From Pseudomonas sp. SDI (lineage in GTDB: Bacteria > Pseudomonadota > Gammaproteobacteria > Pseudomonadales > Pseudomonadaceae): DNA of 64,000 nt. Position 1 is the first letter of the stretch. Every line of letters begins with the position of its first letter. The stretch spans positions 1-64,000 of the forward strand of contig NZ_QETK01000009.1 of the NCBI RefSeq assembly GCF_003105155.1, read 5' to 3'. Shown one piece after another: positions 38,592 to 48,178 of the stretch. A model generated the notes under the pieces. That model was not told where the DNA came from and did no database searches. It was given only the letters and a program-made list of their open reading frames with translations. Position numbers and translations under genes: made by a program.

Positions 38592-39524
38592 TCACACGGC
38601 ATTGGTCCGCGGGTCCACCCAGTGGTTGATCAGGTCGACCAGAAAATTGACCAGCACGTAAATCGCCGCCGCCAGCAGCGTGATCCCCAGCAGCATCGGC
38701 ATGTCCTTGTTGATCGCCGCGTCCAGCATCAGCCGGCCAATGCCCTGGCGGGCGAACAGCAGTTCGATCACCACCGCGCCGCCGAGCAGGCTGGCAAAGA
38801 CAAAACCGGACAGCGTCACCAGCGGCACCAGGGCGTGGCGCAGTGCATGCCTGAGGCGCACAGCGGTTTCCGACAGGCCGCGGGCACGGGCCATGGCGAT
38901 AAAGGGTTGTTCGAGAATCGACTCCAGTTCCTGGCGCAGCACCTGGCTCAGTACCGCGGCAATCGGCAAGGCCAGGGCCAGGCTCGGCAGCACCAGCGCC
39001 TGCCAGCCACGGGAGCCGGACGGCGGCAGCAGGTGCCAGGCAAACGAGAACACCAGCAGCAACGCCAGGCCAATCACGAACGACGGCGCCGACGACAGCA
39101 CCAGCTCACTGCCCGAGGCCAGCGCACGAATCCACGGCGCGCGGTTGGCGGTGAGCACGGCGACCATGATCGACAGCAACAGCGCCAGCGCGGCAGCGGC
39201 CAGCGACAGTTCCAGGGTCGCTGCCAACTGCGCGCCGATCACCTGCCCCACCGGCACTCGCAGGCGATACGATTCGCCAAGATCACCCTGGGCCAGACGG
39301 CCCAGGTACTGGCCGTACTGGACGATCAGCGGCTGGTCGAGGCCGTATTCGCTGCGCACCTGGGCGATCAGCTCGGCACTCGGCGCCGCGTCCGGGCCGC
39401 CGAGAATCGCCAGGGCCGGATCGCCGGCACTGAGGTTGATCGCCAGGAAGGTCAGCGTCGCCGCCCCCCAAAGCACGCCAACGCCCGACAGCAGCCGGCG
39501 CAGTACAAGTCGCAGACGGTTCAT
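38592..39524 (-). CDS. Oligopeptide-type ABC permease, DppB-like
   Basis: A 310-residue permease with about six helices and the DppB loop ARARGLSETAVRLRHALRHAL (EAA-type motif) followed by LLFARQGIGRLMLDA. The N-terminus LVLRRLLSGVGVLWGAATLTF is typical. The ATG overlaps the stop of the binding-protein gene by 4 nt. Confidence 0.93.
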   Translation of the reverse strand: MNRLRLVLRRLLSGVGVLWGAATLTFLAINLSAGDPALAILGGPDAAPSAELIAQVRSEYGLDQPLIVQYGQYLGRLAQGDLGESYRLRVPVGQVIGAQLAATLELSLAAAALALLLSIMVAVLTANRAPWIRALASGSELVLSSAPSFVIGLALLLVFSFAWHLLPPSGSRGWQALVLPSLALALPIAAVLSQVLRQELESILEQPFIAMARARGLSETAVRLRHALRHALVPLVTLSGFVFASLLGGAVVIELLFARQGIGRLMLDAAINKDMPMLLGITLLAAAIYVLVNFLVDLINHWVDPRTNAV

Positions 39525-41233
39525 TGGCCCTCCTGGTCAAGCCAGACGCTGGTGAACAACGGGGTGTTATGCGAGGTATCGAAAATCAGCCCCTTGACCG
39601 CGTTGCGGTAGGCGACCAACACATGACTCTCGAACACCGGCACCGCCGGTACCGTCTCGGCCAGGCGCTGCTGGGCAATGCGATACTGGCGCGCCAGTTC
39701 GGCCGGCTCGGTGCTGCGCCGGGCGGCGCTGAGCGCCCGATCCAGCTCGGCGTCGCGCAACCGGCCGACGTTCTGCCCGATCAGCGTCGGCGTGCTGATC
39801 GACTGGCTGTGGTAGAGGATGAACAGCCCGTCCGGGGTGTTGGTATGCCAGTAGCCGCCGGCCATCAGGTCGAAATTGCTCGCGTAACGGCGTTCGGTGA
39901 TCTGCGCCAGCGGCAGCAGCTCGATGTCGAGGGCCAAGCCGATCTTCTTCAGGTCCGACTGGATGGCCACGGCGATACTGCCGGGGAACACCCCGGACTC
40001 GTAGATCAGCAACTGCGCGGCCAGACGCTGGCCATCCTTGAGGCGGTAGCCGGCGGCGTCGCGCTGAGTCCAGCCGGCCTCGTCGAGCAACTGGTTGGCA
40101 GCGGCCACGTCGAAGCCGAGCCGGTCCTTGAACGCCGGGTCGTAGTAGCGGGTGTTGGCCGCGAGGAAATCGCCCTTGGGCAGGAACTCGCCGAAGCCGG
40201 CAATCCAGGCGATGCCCTCGCGGTCGATGGCGCGAGCCACGGCGCGGCGCACGCGTACGTCGTCGAAGGGAAAGCGCTCAAGGTTGAAGGTCAGGCTGCG
40301 AAACGGATTGGCCTTGCGAATGCGGCTGCGCATCTGCAGCTCGGGGTTGGCGCGGATCGCCTGGGCGTTCTGCGCCGGCGCGTCGACGGTAAGGTCCGAC
40401 TGGGCGGACTCCAGGGTGCTGAAGCGGATCATCGGCTCGGGCACGATGCTCAGTTCCAGGCGGTCCAGATAGGCCTCGCCGACATGCCCGGTTACCGGCG
40501 GCGCCCAGTTGTAGCCCTGGCGCTTGACGAAGGTCGCGCCCTGGTCGCGGGTGTAGCTTTCCAGCACGAACGGGCCGCTGCCGATGGCGTGGGTGGCAAT
40601 CGATTTCGGCGCTTCGCGGATCTGCTTCGGCGAGATCATGCTCAGCCACGACTGCGCCAGCACGTCGAGAAACGGCGAATACGGCTCGCGCAGGTGCGCT
40701 TCGAAGGTGTATTCGTCGACGATGCGCCCGTCGACATAGGGTGCGATATAGGCAGCGGCCAGCGGCGATTTGGTGGCCGGGTCGCGCATGTGTTCGAGGT
40801 TAACTTGCACCGCGCGGGCGTTGAATTTCTCGCCGTCACTGAAGGTGACGTCGTCGCGCAGGTAGAAGGTGTAGGTCTTGCCGTCGGCGGAAATCTCCCA
40901 GGACTTGGCCAGCCACGGCGAAATATTGCCCTGCTCGTCCTGGTACACCAGGCAGTCGAACAGGATGCGTCCCAGCCACTGCACGTTGCCGTGGGAGATC
41001 GAATGCACGTCGAGGGTGGTGGTGTCGGACGCGGTCGAGACCCGCAGGGTGCCGCCCGGCCGCCCCGGCCCGGCCTCGGAATAATCGCTGGCGGCATAGC
41101 GCAGCACGCCGTCGCGCACTTCGCCGTCGGCCTGCAACTGGCTGCTCGCCGGTGCTGCCGGCGGCTTGCAGGCGGCGAGCAGCAAGGTGCTGGCGAACAG
41201 TGCCAGGCGCGCGAAGCTGGAAATCTGCATCAT
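39521..41233 (-). CDS. Oligopeptide-type ABC substrate-binding lipoprotein, DppA-like
   Basis: A 570-residue SBP_bac_5 protein with a lipoprotein signal (LLLAACKPP, cysteine at about residue 20). Core family features include LAKSWEISADGKTYTFYLRD and VRRAVARAIDREGIAW. Inner-membrane-anchored periplasmic receptor, presumably binding the compound brought in by the TonB receptor encoded just upstream. Substrates of this family range from peptides to nickel, opines and glutathione; here an organosulfur ligand is inferred from the oxygenases. Confidence 0.92.
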   Translation of the reverse strand: MMQISSFARLALFASTLLLAACKPPAAPASSQLQADGEVRDGVLRYAASDYSEAGPGRPGGTLRVSTASDTTTLDVHSISHGNVQWLGRILFDCLVYQDEQGNISPWLAKSWEISADGKTYTFYLRDDVTFSDGEKFNARAVQVNLEHMRDPATKSPLAAAYIAPYVDGRIVDEYTFEAHLREPYSPFLDVLAQSWLSMISPKQIREAPKSIATHAIGSGPFVLESYTRDQGATFVKRQGYNWAPPVTGHVGEAYLDRLELSIVPEPMIRFSTLESAQSDLTVDAPAQNAQAIRANPELQMRSRIRKANPFRSLTFNLERFPFDDVRVRRAVARAIDREGIAWIAGFGEFLPKGDFLAANTRYYDPAFKDRLGFDVAAANQLLDEAGWTQRDAAGYRLKDGQRLAAQLLIYESGVFPGSIAVAIQSDLKKIGLALDIELLPLAQITERRYASNFDLMAGGYWHTNTPDGLFILYHSQSISTPTLIGQNVGRLRDAELDRALSAARRSTEPAELARQYRIAQQRLAETVPAVPVFESHVLVAYRNAVKGLIFDTSHNTPLFTSVWLDQEGQ

Positions 41234-41289
41234 CGGTGTCCCCCGCTGCGGCCGGCGCCGTTTCCGACGTCGGCCGCAGCCTCGCTGGC

Positions 41290-43446
41290 TCAGAAGTTGT
41301 AGGCGATGCCGGTGAAGGCGCCGAAACCGTCGCCCGGGTACAGCGCCGCCGTATCCTGGCCGTTGGCGTTGTAGACCGGCTGGATGGCCGTGGCGTAGTG
41401 CTCGTCGGTGAGGTTCTTCAGGTCCAGGTACACCTGCCACCTGCGGCCCGGGTCGTCATAGCCGAAGCGCGCGCCCCACAGCGTGTAGGACGGGGCGTAG
41501 AAGGTGTTGGCGTAGTCCACCGCCGTGCTCGACACCGAGCGTACGTTGACCCCGGCATAGAAACCGCTGGCGAACTGGTAGTTCAGCTCGCCCTGGTACA
41601 CATGCTTGGGCAGGCCCGGCAGTTCGTTCTTGCGGAACAGCGGGTCGTTCTCGTAGTGGAAGTCGTTCAGGGTGTAGGCCTGGCGCCAGCTCAGCAGGTC
41701 GCCGTTGGCCCCTTGCCAGAGCCGCGTGGTGAGCCCGGCCTCGACGCCCTGGTGCACGGTAGGGCTGGCGTTGGCGGTGGAGTTGACCTGCGCCGTGGTC
41801 GGCGTGGCGGCCAGCACCTGCACCGTCAGCAGCTCGTCCTTGATCCAGGATTTGTACAGCGCCAGGCTGCCGTCGAAGACCCCCTGCGTGCCGCGAATAC
41901 CGAACTCGACAGTGTTGGCGGCCTGTGGCAGCAGCGGCTTGGCGTAGTTGCTGGTCACCCCGGAGCCGGAGCTCGACCAGGAGCTTGGTGGGTCGATGGA
42001 GCGGCTGGCGTTGGCGAACAGCTGGATGTCCGGGGTCAGGTAATAGCGCAGGCCGATCCGCGGGGCGAGCTTCCACTGGTCATATTGGTAGTGGCTGGGC
42101 AGCCCGCTGCTGTTGGCCCGGTCGCTGTAGGTGACGTTGACGTCGCGCTTGATCTCGATGGCCGAGAGGCCGGTGTTCAGGTACAGGTTGTCGCTCAGGC
42201 CGAGCTCGTTGCCGAGGGTGAACACGTGGTCGAACGAACCGTCGTACTCCACCTGCTTCTGCAAAACCCCCAGATCCTTGTCGCCGCGATAGGTGCGAAC
42301 CCCGGAGCGAATGTGCTCGGTGCTGCTCCAGCCAATCGAAGTGGCGCTGGGCAGGCCGAACAGCTGGTCGTTGCGGTTGTACTTGAGCGAGTAGTTGATG
42401 TCGCGCCAGTCCCAGTAGTTGGGGTTGATGGTGCTTTGGCGGCTGAGGATCTGCGGGTAGTTGTGGTAGACCAGCCCGGCCACCAGGGTGGCATCGTCGT
42501 CGAAGGTGTAGGTAGTCTTGCTGCCGACCCAGGTCGAGCCGCGCTTGGTCGAGTCGGCGCGGGCGCCTTCGGTGGCGGCGTTGCTCTGCTTGGGGTTGTC
42601 CTTGAGCTGGGCGCGGGTCAGGGTCGCCGAGTTCTCGTGGTACTCCTCGCGGTAGCGGACGAACAGCCGGGTTTGCAGTTTCGGGCTGAAGCGGTAGCCG
42701 AAGTTGCTCACCAGGCCCTGGGCCTTGGCCAGGGTGAAGTCCTGATAGCCGTCGCGACGCGCGTTGTCGATGCTGACGAAGTAGTCGGCGTTATCGACGG
42801 CGCCGCCGCTGCTCAGGGTCTGCTTCTGCCAGCCGAAGCTGCCGCCTTCGAGCTTGATGCGGGTGCCCGGTGCGGTCAGCCCGGAGTGAGTAACGAAGTT
42901 GATCGCCCCGCCCAGCGACAGCGCGCCGAACTCGAAGGCGTTGGCGCCACGCAGCACTTCGGTGTAGCTCAGCCCCTGGGTGTCGAGCAGCTCGTACGGG
43001 GTGCCACCGGCGCCGGTCAGGGCCAGACCATCGAAGAGGAACTTGGTGCCTTCGCGGAAGTAGCCCGGCGAGGTGTTGGCGCCGGAGCCGCGGATGGAAA
43101 TCTTGATCGCATCGTTGCCGCCGGCCGCCTGGGCGTAGACGCCGGGCTGGAACGCCAGGGTGTCTTCAAGGGTCGCCGCACGGCCCTTTTCGACGTCGGC
43201 CTGGGTGACCAGGCTGGTACCGCCGGGGACTTCGTCCAACTCGGCTTTGGCGGCCTGTACCGGGGTGGCTTTGGCGGCCTGGACGGTAACCGTCTGCAGG
43301 CGCTTTTCAGTACTGTCGGCGGCGCTGGCGGTCAGTGGCGCCAGGCTCAGCAGGGCACTGCCGAAGGCCGCCAGCGTCAATTCCCGGTTGGCCATCAAGG
43401 AAAATCGTCGCGCGGTTGCGCAGGTTTCAGAAGGCACGCATTTCAA
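41290..43446 (-). CDS. TonB-dependent outer-membrane receptor of the sulfur-scavenging array
   Basis: An about 718-residue receptor: signal segment (LTLAAFGSALLSLAPLTASA), plug with DTLAFQPGVYAQA, IKISIRGSGANTSPGYFREG and YTEVLRGANAFEFGALSLGGAINFV, a 22-strand-type barrel, and C-terminus FTGIAYNF. Start is uncertain: a TTG at 43446 has GGGGAG at good spacing, GTG at 43461 and ATG at 43395 are alternatives. First gene behind a sigma-54 promoter. With the ABC genes it would move a scarce compound across both membranes. No Fur box was seen, which argues against a siderophore. Confidence 0.88.
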   Translation of the reverse strand: MKCVPSETCATARRFSLMANRELTLAAFGSALLSLAPLTASAADSTEKRLQTVTVQAAKATPVQAAKAELDEVPGGTSLVTQADVEKGRAATLEDTLAFQPGVYAQAAGGNDAIKISIRGSGANTSPGYFREGTKFLFDGLALTGAGGTPYELLDTQGLSYTEVLRGANAFEFGALSLGGAINFVTHSGLTAPGTRIKLEGGSFGWQKQTLSSGGAVDNADYFVSIDNARRDGYQDFTLAKAQGLVSNFGYRFSPKLQTRLFVRYREEYHENSATLTRAQLKDNPKQSNAATEGARADSTKRGSTWVGSKTTYTFDDDATLVAGLVYHNYPQILSRQSTINPNYWDWRDINYSLKYNRNDQLFGLPSATSIGWSSTEHIRSGVRTYRGDKDLGVLQKQVEYDGSFDHVFTLGNELGLSDNLYLNTGLSAIEIKRDVNVTYSDRANSSGLPSHYQYDQWKLAPRIGLRYYLTPDIQLFANASRSIDPPSSWSSSGSGVTSNYAKPLLPQAANTVEFGIRGTQGVFDGSLALYKSWIKDELLTVQVLAATPTTAQVNSTANASPTVHQGVEAGLTTRLWQGANGDLLSWRQAYTLNDFHYENDPLFRKNELPGLPKHVYQGELNYQFASGFYAGVNVRSVSSTAVDYANTFYAPSYTLWGARFGYDDPGRRWQVYLDLKNLTDEHYATAIQPVYNANGQDTAALYPGDGFGAFTGIAYNF

Positions 43447-43514
43447 GGTATTGCTCCCCACCAGATTAAAAAAAGGTGAGTTTCTATTGGTATAGTCAAT
43501 CTCCCTTAGGCAAT

Positions 43515-43530
43515 TGCAGCGTTCGTGCCA
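43515..43530 (-). promoter_or_regulatory. Sigma-54 promoter of the scavenging operon
   Basis: On the minus strand TTGGCACGAACGCTGCAA has GG and GC separated by exactly 10 nt (TGGCAC-N5-TGCA), an excellent -24/-12 match. It lies about 70 bp upstream of the receptor start. Confidence 0.8.
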
Positions 43531-43611
43531 AACCCTGAACTGCCTGTATTTGCTGGATTAGAGCGGTTCCTTGACCCTCTGCAGGGTGTTTCAAACAGGC
43601 CGATGTGTTCG

Positions 43612-43637
43612 ACAACTGTTGCTAGCGCAACAGTTGT
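43612..43637. promoter_or_regulatory. Palindromic enhancer-like site upstream of the scavenging operon
   Basis: Two perfect 11-bp arms, ACAACTGTTGC and GCAACAGTTGT, flank TAGC. The core TGTTGC-N4-GCAACA equals the site upstream of sfnE' at 20676. It lies about 85-120 bp upstream of the sigma-54 promoter on the minus strand, fitting an SfnR-type upstream activating sequence. Confidence 0.7.
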
Positions 43638-43639
43638 GC

Positions 43640-43823
43640 GCTGCGCCAGCCCCGGGCGATGTCCCGCGCGCGAGCGCGCAGCAAGGCCGAGGCCTGGGCG
43701 CAGGCCTGACGCTGTCCATCGTCAGCAAACGCTCCGTCGGCAGGCGCGTCCCGCGGTGCTTTTCTTCCCCGGTAGATCTGTGTAAAACAGAGCGGATCCA
43801 AAACCGCGAAGGGATTACCGATC
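43640..43823. other. Gap upstream of the aldo/keto reductase gene
   Basis: No supportable gene. The stretch contains GC-rich inverted sequence near 43660-43680 and presumably the reductase promoter; AAGGGA precedes that gene's ATG. With the segment to its left, the non-coding gap spans about 375 bp. Confidence 0.5.
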
Positions 43824-44831
43824 ATGATCTACCGTCCTCTGGGCCGCAGTGGTCTGCAGGTTTCCGCCCTCACCCTGGGCAGCATGATGTTCGGCGAACA
43901 GACCAGCAGCGAAGACGCCCTGCGCATCATCGACAAGGCCTGGGACCAGGGCATCAACTTCATCGATACCGCCGACGTGTATAACGCCGGGCGCTCGGAA
44001 GAGATCGTCGGTGAAGCCATCGCCGCCCATCGCCAGGACTGGATCCTCGCCTCCAAGGTCGGCTTTGGCCCCGCCGACGGCCTGCCCAATCGCAGCGGCC
44101 TGAGCCGCAAGCACATCTTCAATGCCATCGAGGCCAGCCTGACCCGCCTCGGTACCGATTACCTGGACATCTATTACCTGCACCGCGAAGACCACAGCAC
44201 CCCGCTGGACGTCAGCCTCGCGGCCATTGGCGACCTGCTGCGCGAGGGCAAGATCCGCCACTGGGGCGTGTCCAACTTCCGCGGCTGGCGCATTGCCGAA
44301 ATCTGCAACCTGGCCGACAAGTTGGGCATCGCCAAGCCGGTGGTCAGCCAGCCGCTGTACAACATCGTCAACCGCCAGGCCGAGCCCGAGCAGTTCACTG
44401 CCGCCGCGTACCATGGCCTGGGCATCGTGCCGTTCAGCCCGCTGGCCCGTGGCGTGCTCAGCGGCAAGTACGCGCCGAACGCTGCGCCGGACGCCAACAG
44501 CCGCGCCGGGCGCCAGGACAAGCGGATCCTGGAAACCGAATGGCGGCCGGAATCGCTGGCCATTGCGCAGAAGATTCATGCCTACACCGAGGCCAAGGGC
44601 GTCGGCATGGTCGAATTCGCCATTGCCTGGGTGCTGAACAACCAACTGGTCAGCTCGGCCATCGTCGGCCCGCGTACCGAGGCGCAATGGGACACCTACC
44701 GCGGCGCGCTGGAGGTGAAGATCACCGCCGAGGACGAAGCTTTCATCGACGCGCTGGTGACGCCAGGGCATGCCTCGACCCATGGCTACAACGATGTCGG
44801 GCATTTCGTCAGCGGCCGCCTGGCGCGCTGA
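43824..44831 (+). CDS. Aldo/keto reductase
   Basis: A 335-residue (alpha/beta)8 NADPH-dependent reductase. The catalytic tetrad is visible as D48 and Y53 (FIDTADVYNAG), K78 (ILASKVGF) and H120 (IYYLHRED). SNFRGWRIAEI and AIVGPRTEAQW are family segments. Closest to the YajO/Tas-like bacterial group. Reduces an aldehyde or ketone; substrate unknown. It stands between the sulfur array and the acyl-CoA genes with no clear tie to either. Confidence 0.9.
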   Translation: MIYRPLGRSGLQVSALTLGSMMFGEQTSSEDALRIIDKAWDQGINFIDTADVYNAGRSEEIVGEAIAAHRQDWILASKVGFGPADGLPNRSGLSRKHIFNAIEASLTRLGTDYLDIYYLHREDHSTPLDVSLAAIGDLLREGKIRHWGVSNFRGWRIAEICNLADKLGIAKPVVSQPLYNIVNRQAEPEQFTAAAYHGLGIVPFSPLARGVLSGKYAPNAAPDANSRAGRQDKRILETEWRPESLAIAQKIHAYTEAKGVGMVEFAIAWVLNNQLVSSAIVGPRTEAQWDTYRGALEVKITAEDEAFIDALVTPGHASTHGYNDVGHFVSGRLAR

Positions 44832-44861
44832 GCTCACCCCCCCCAGGGAGTCTGGCTGCCA

Positions 44862-44908
44862 CAGGAGGCCGGCTCCTGCAAAAATGCAGAAACCACCTGC
44901 ATTTCTGC
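44862..44908. terminator. Two small hairpins after the aldo/keto reductase gene
   Basis: CAGGAG-GCCGG-CTCCTG (44862-44878), followed by AAAAA, forms an intrinsic-terminator-like stem. GCAGAAA/TTTCTGC (44886-44908) forms a second, overlapping inverted repeat that might instead be an operator for the next gene. Confidence 0.5.
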
Positions 44909-45015
44909 CAATTGCATCAGGCAAATTTGCACTGGTACGATCCGGCGATCCTTGAACTCATCTCCACGCCGCTGCAATTCATGTGGAAAATCAATAACAA
45001 AGCAGGGAGACAGCG

Positions 45016-46089
45016 ATGACCGCGCACGCTACCACGTCGGCCGCCCAGTCGGATGTACTGGCCCAGGTCCGCAACCACATCGGTCACTTGACCCTCAACC
45101 GCCCCGCCGGGCTCAACGCCCTGACCCTGGACATGGTCCGCCGCCTGCAACGCCAGCTCGATGCCTGGGCCGCCGATCCGCAGGTGCACGCCGTGGTCCT
45201 GCGCGGCGAAGGCCCCAAGGGCTTCTGCGCCGGCGGCGATATCCGCTCGCTGTACGACAGCTATAAAAGCGCCGACAGCCTGCACCGCGATTTCTTCGTC
45301 GAGGAATACGCCCTCGACCTGAGCATCCACCACTACCGCAAGCCGGTGCTGGCACTGATGGACGGCTTCACCCTCGGTGGCGGCATGGGCCTGGCCCAGG
45401 GCGCCGACCTGCGGGTGGTCACCGAACGCAGCCGGCTGGCCATGCCGGAAGTCGGCATCGGCTATTTCCCGGATGTCGGCGGCAGCTATTTCCTCTCGCG
45501 CATCCCCGGTGAGCTGGGCATCTACCTGGGCGTCAGCGGCGTCCAGGTGCAGGCAGCCGACGCGCTGTACTGCGGCCTCGCCGACTGGTACCTGGAGAGC
45601 AGCAAGCTCGCCAGCCTCGACGAACGCCTCGACAGCCTGAGCTGGGGCGAGCGCCCACTCAAGGACCTGCAAGGCCTGCTGGCCAAGCTCGGCACGCAAC
45701 ACCTCGACCACCCGCCGCTGGCCGCCCTGCGCCCGGCCATCGACCACTTCTTCGGCTTGCCCGACATCGCCAGCATGATCGAGCAACTGCGCGCGGTCAG
45801 CGTGGCCGACAGCCACGAATGGGCGCTGAACACCGCCGACCTGCTGGAAACCCGCTCGCCGCTGGCGATGGCAGTGACCCTGGAGCTGCTTCGTCGCGGC
45901 CGCCAGTTGAGCCTGGAAGAATGCTTCAAGATGGAACTGCACCTGGACCAGCAATGGTTCGACCACGGCGACCTGATCGAGGGCGTGCGGGCGCTGCTCA
46001 TCGACAAGGACAAGCAGCCGCGCTGGAACCCTGCCACCGTCGCCGGCCTCAGCCGTGCGCGGGTAGACCAATTCTTCGAGGGCCTGTGA
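45016..46089 (+). CDS. Enoyl-CoA hydratase/isomerase family, 3-hydroxyisobutyryl-CoA hydrolase-like
   Basis: A 357-residue crotonase-fold protein. [20 protein letters not shown] carries E145 and D153, the catalytic pair of 3-hydroxyisobutyryl-CoA hydrolases; [13 protein letters not shown] forms the oxyanion hole, and the length exceeds simple hydratases (about 260). It should release 3-hydroxyisobutyrate from its CoA ester in valine breakdown. AGGGAGA precedes the ATG. The acyl-CoA dehydrogenase gene starts 16 nt after its stop, supporting an operon. Confidence 0.88.
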   Translation: MTAHATTSAAQSDVLAQVRNHIGHLTLNRPAGLNALTLDMVRRLQRQLDAWAADPQVHAVVLRGEGPKGFCAGGDIRSLYDSYKSADSLHRDFFVEEYALDLSIHHYRKPVLALMDGFTLGGGMGLAQGADLRVVTERSRLAMPEVGIGYFPDVGGSYFLSRIPGELGIYLGVSGVQVQAADALYCGLADWYLESSKLASLDERLDSLSWGERPLKDLQGLLAKLGTQHLDHPPLAALRPAIDHFFGLPDIASMIEQLRAVSVADSHEWALNTADLLETRSPLAMAVTLELLRRGRQLSLEECFKMELHLDQQWFDHGDLIEGVRALLIDKDKQPRWNPATVAGLSRARVDQFFEGL

Positions 46090-46105
46090 GGGCCGGAGTA
46101 CGCAG

Positions 46106-47257
46106 ATGCAAGACCTGGAACTGAGCGAAGAGCAGATCATGATCCGCGACATGGCCCGGGACTTCGCCCGTGGCGAAATCGCCCCGCATGCCCAGGCCTG
46201 GGAAAAGGCCGGCTGGATCGACGATGGCGTAGTCAGGAAGATGGGCGAGCTGGGCCTGCTCGGCATGGTCGTGCCGGAGCAATGGGGCGGCAGCTACACC
46301 GATTACGTGGCCTACGCCCTGGCCGTGGAAGAGATTGCTGCCGGCGACGGGGCTACCGGCGCGCTGATGAGTATTCACAACTCGGTGGGCTGCGGGCCGC
46401 TGCTGGCCTATGGCAACGACGCACAGCAACAGAGCTGGCTGCAGCGCCTGGCCAGCGGCGAAGTGATTGGCTGCTTCTGCCTTACCGAGCCGCAGGCGGG
46501 CTCGGAAGCGCACAACCTGCGCACCCGCGCCGAATTGCAGGGCGATCACTGGGTGATCAACGGGGCCAAGCAGTTTGTCAGCAACGCCCGGCGTGCCGGG
46601 CTGGCCATCGTGTTTGCGGTCACCGATCCGGAGCTCGGCAAGAAAGGCATCTCGGCGTTCCTGGTGCCGACCGAGAACGAAGGTTTCGTGGTCGATCGCA
46701 GCGAACACAAGATGGGCATTCGCGCCTCCGACACCTGTGCGGTCACCCTGAACAACTGCCGAATCCCGGCGGCGAACCTGCTCGGCGAGCGTGGCAAGGG
46801 CCTGGCGATTGCGCTGTCCAACCTCGAAGGCGGGCGTATCGGGATTGCCGCGCAGGCGCTGGGTATCGCCCGGGCGGCGTTCGAGGCGGCGCTGCTGTAT
46901 TCGCGTGAGCGAATCCAGTTCGGCAAGCCGATCAACGAGCACCAGAGCATTGCCAACCTGCTCGCCGACATGCAGGTGCAGATCAACGCGGCGCGCTTGC
47001 TGATCCTGCACGCGGCCCGCCTGCGTTCGGCGGGCAAACCGTGCCTGAGCGAGGCCTCGCAGGCCAAGCTGTTTGCCTCGGAGATGGCCGAGCGGGTGTG
47101 CTCGAAGGCAATCCAGGTACATGGCGGCTATGGCTACCTGGAGGATTACCCGGTGGAGCGCTACTACCGGGATGCGCGGATTACCCAGATTTATGAGGGG
47201 TCGAGCGAGATCCAGCGGATGTTGATTGCGCGGGAGTTGAAGCACTACCCGCTGTAG
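46106..47257 (+). CDS. Acyl-CoA dehydrogenase, probably isobutyryl-CoA type
   Basis: A 383-residue FAD enzyme with all classic signatures: [18 protein letters not shown], the catalytic E364 in [11 protein letters not shown], and [23 protein letters not shown]. Unlike the DszC-like proteins elsewhere in the window it is a genuine dehydrogenase. Pairing with a 3-hydroxyisobutyryl-CoA hydrolase suggests isobutyryl-CoA to methacrylyl-CoA in valine catabolism; the substrate is inferred. Confidence 0.92.
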   Translation: MQDLELSEEQIMIRDMARDFARGEIAPHAQAWEKAGWIDDGVVRKMGELGLLGMVVPEQWGGSYTDYVAYALAVEEIAAGDGATGALMSIHNSVGCGPLLAYGNDAQQQSWLQRLASGEVIGCFCLTEPQAGSEAHNLRTRAELQGDHWVINGAKQFVSNARRAGLAIVFAVTDPELGKKGISAFLVPTENEGFVVDRSEHKMGIRASDTCAVTLNNCRIPAANLLGERGKGLAIALSNLEGGRIGIAAQALGIARAAFEAALLYSRERIQFGKPINEHQSIANLLADMQVQINAARLLILHAARLRSAGKPCLSEASQAKLFASEMAERVCSKAIQVHGGYGYLEDYPVERYYRDARITQIYEGSSEIQRMLIARELKHYPL

Positions 47258-47264
47258 ATCGGTG

Positions 47265-47298
47265 GCGCCTACAGGCTCAACGCACTTCCTGTAGGCGC
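47265..47298. terminator. Bidirectional hairpin terminator
   Basis: GCGCCTACAGG and CCTGTAGGCGC form a perfect 11-bp stem with a 12-nt loop between the acyl-CoA dehydrogenase gene and the convergent csgG, so it can end both transcripts. Confidence 0.75.
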
Positions 47299-47308
47299 TG
47301 GCTTGCCA

Positions 47309-48148
47309 TCAAGGCTGCTGATACTGGCTCAGGTACTTGTCCAGCACCGCCTTGTCGCCACTGCCGTCCCCCGCCACCTGCCACAGCCGCCGCTCGATCC
47401 CCTGCGCCAGCAAGTGCCCCACCGCCGCCTCGATCGCCGACAGCACGCACAACTGCGCCGGCTCGTTGGTGGTGTAGCCCACCTCCGCTTCCAGCAGCTT
47501 CTTGAACTCGATGAACTTGAACACCCCGGCACTGCGCCCCACCGAGTAGATGGTCTTGCTGGTCATCACGTTCGCCAATACCTGGCCACTGCGCACATCC
47601 ACCGCCCGCAGGTTCACCGACACCTGATCGACGCGGTACTCGCGGGAAATATCGATGCCCAGGTAACGCGCGCCCTCACCGCCGCTGCGCACGTTGGTGT
47701 CATAAGCAATGATGCCCCCCTCCAGCATCAGGTTGGCCGCCTGCAACGGTGGCAGCTCGCCCTGGATGTTCACTGGGGTATCGGGCTTCTTCTGCGACGC
47801 ACGGATGATCTTGCGCTCGGTCAGCAGGTTCTGCAGGCCTTCGCGCTCCAGCACCACGAACCAGCCACTGGCCTGCAACGCATCCATCAGCATGCTCGCC
47901 GCGCCCTGGGTGACGCTGGTCGAGAACGAACTGGCCGGGGTCGGCTTGTATTGCCCGGTCTGGTCACGGAAACCATACACCACGGCCATCAGCCGGCCTT
48001 TGGGCCGCGGCATGTTCAGCAGGTCGTAATAGGTCGAGGCACGCGGGGTCAGCGTCGGGCTCTCGGTATCGTCGGCCGGCATCGGCTCACGCAAGCCACA
48101 ACCTTGCAAGGTGGCGAGGATCAGCAGTGTGCTCAGTAGTCGTTTCAT
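47309..48148 (-). CDS. csgG: CsgG, curli-type outer-membrane secretion channel lipoprotein
   Basis: A 279-residue lipoprotein (lipobox TLQGC, C17). MAVVYGFRDQTGQYKP, FVVLEREGLQNLLTERKI and LMLEGGIIAYDTNVRSGG are unmistakable CsgG segments; family members form nonameric outer-membrane pores that export curli subunits. The ATG at 48148 is preceded by AGGAG. It is the last gene of the cluster, 30 nt after csgF. No csgA, csgB, csgC or csgD gene is present in the window, so the cargo is unknown. Confidence 0.95.
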   Translation of the reverse strand: MKRLLSTLLILATLQGCGLREPMPADDTESPTLTPRASTYYDLLNMPRPKGRLMAVVYGFRDQTGQYKPTPASSFSTSVTQGAASMLMDALQASGWFVVLEREGLQNLLTERKIIRASQKKPDTPVNIQGELPPLQAANLMLEGGIIAYDTNVRSGGEGARYLGIDISREYRVDQVSVNLRAVDVRSGQVLANVMTSKTIYSVGRSAGVFKFIEFKKLLEAEVGYTTNEPAQLCVLSAIEAAVGHLLAQGIERRLWQVAGDGSGDKAVLDKYLSQYQQP

Positions 48149-48178
48149 CTTCGTAGCTCCTGGATGACGCACTGCCGC

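Noticed and set aside
41290..43446. TonB receptor as a Fur-controlled siderophore receptor
   Set aside because: No Fur-like box in the upstream 150 bp; a sigma-54 promoter and sulfur-type neighbours are there instead.
41152..43479. A 775-codon open frame on the plus strand opposite the TonB receptor
   Set aside because: Antisense shadow; the minus strand has clear plug and barrel motifs and its own promoter.
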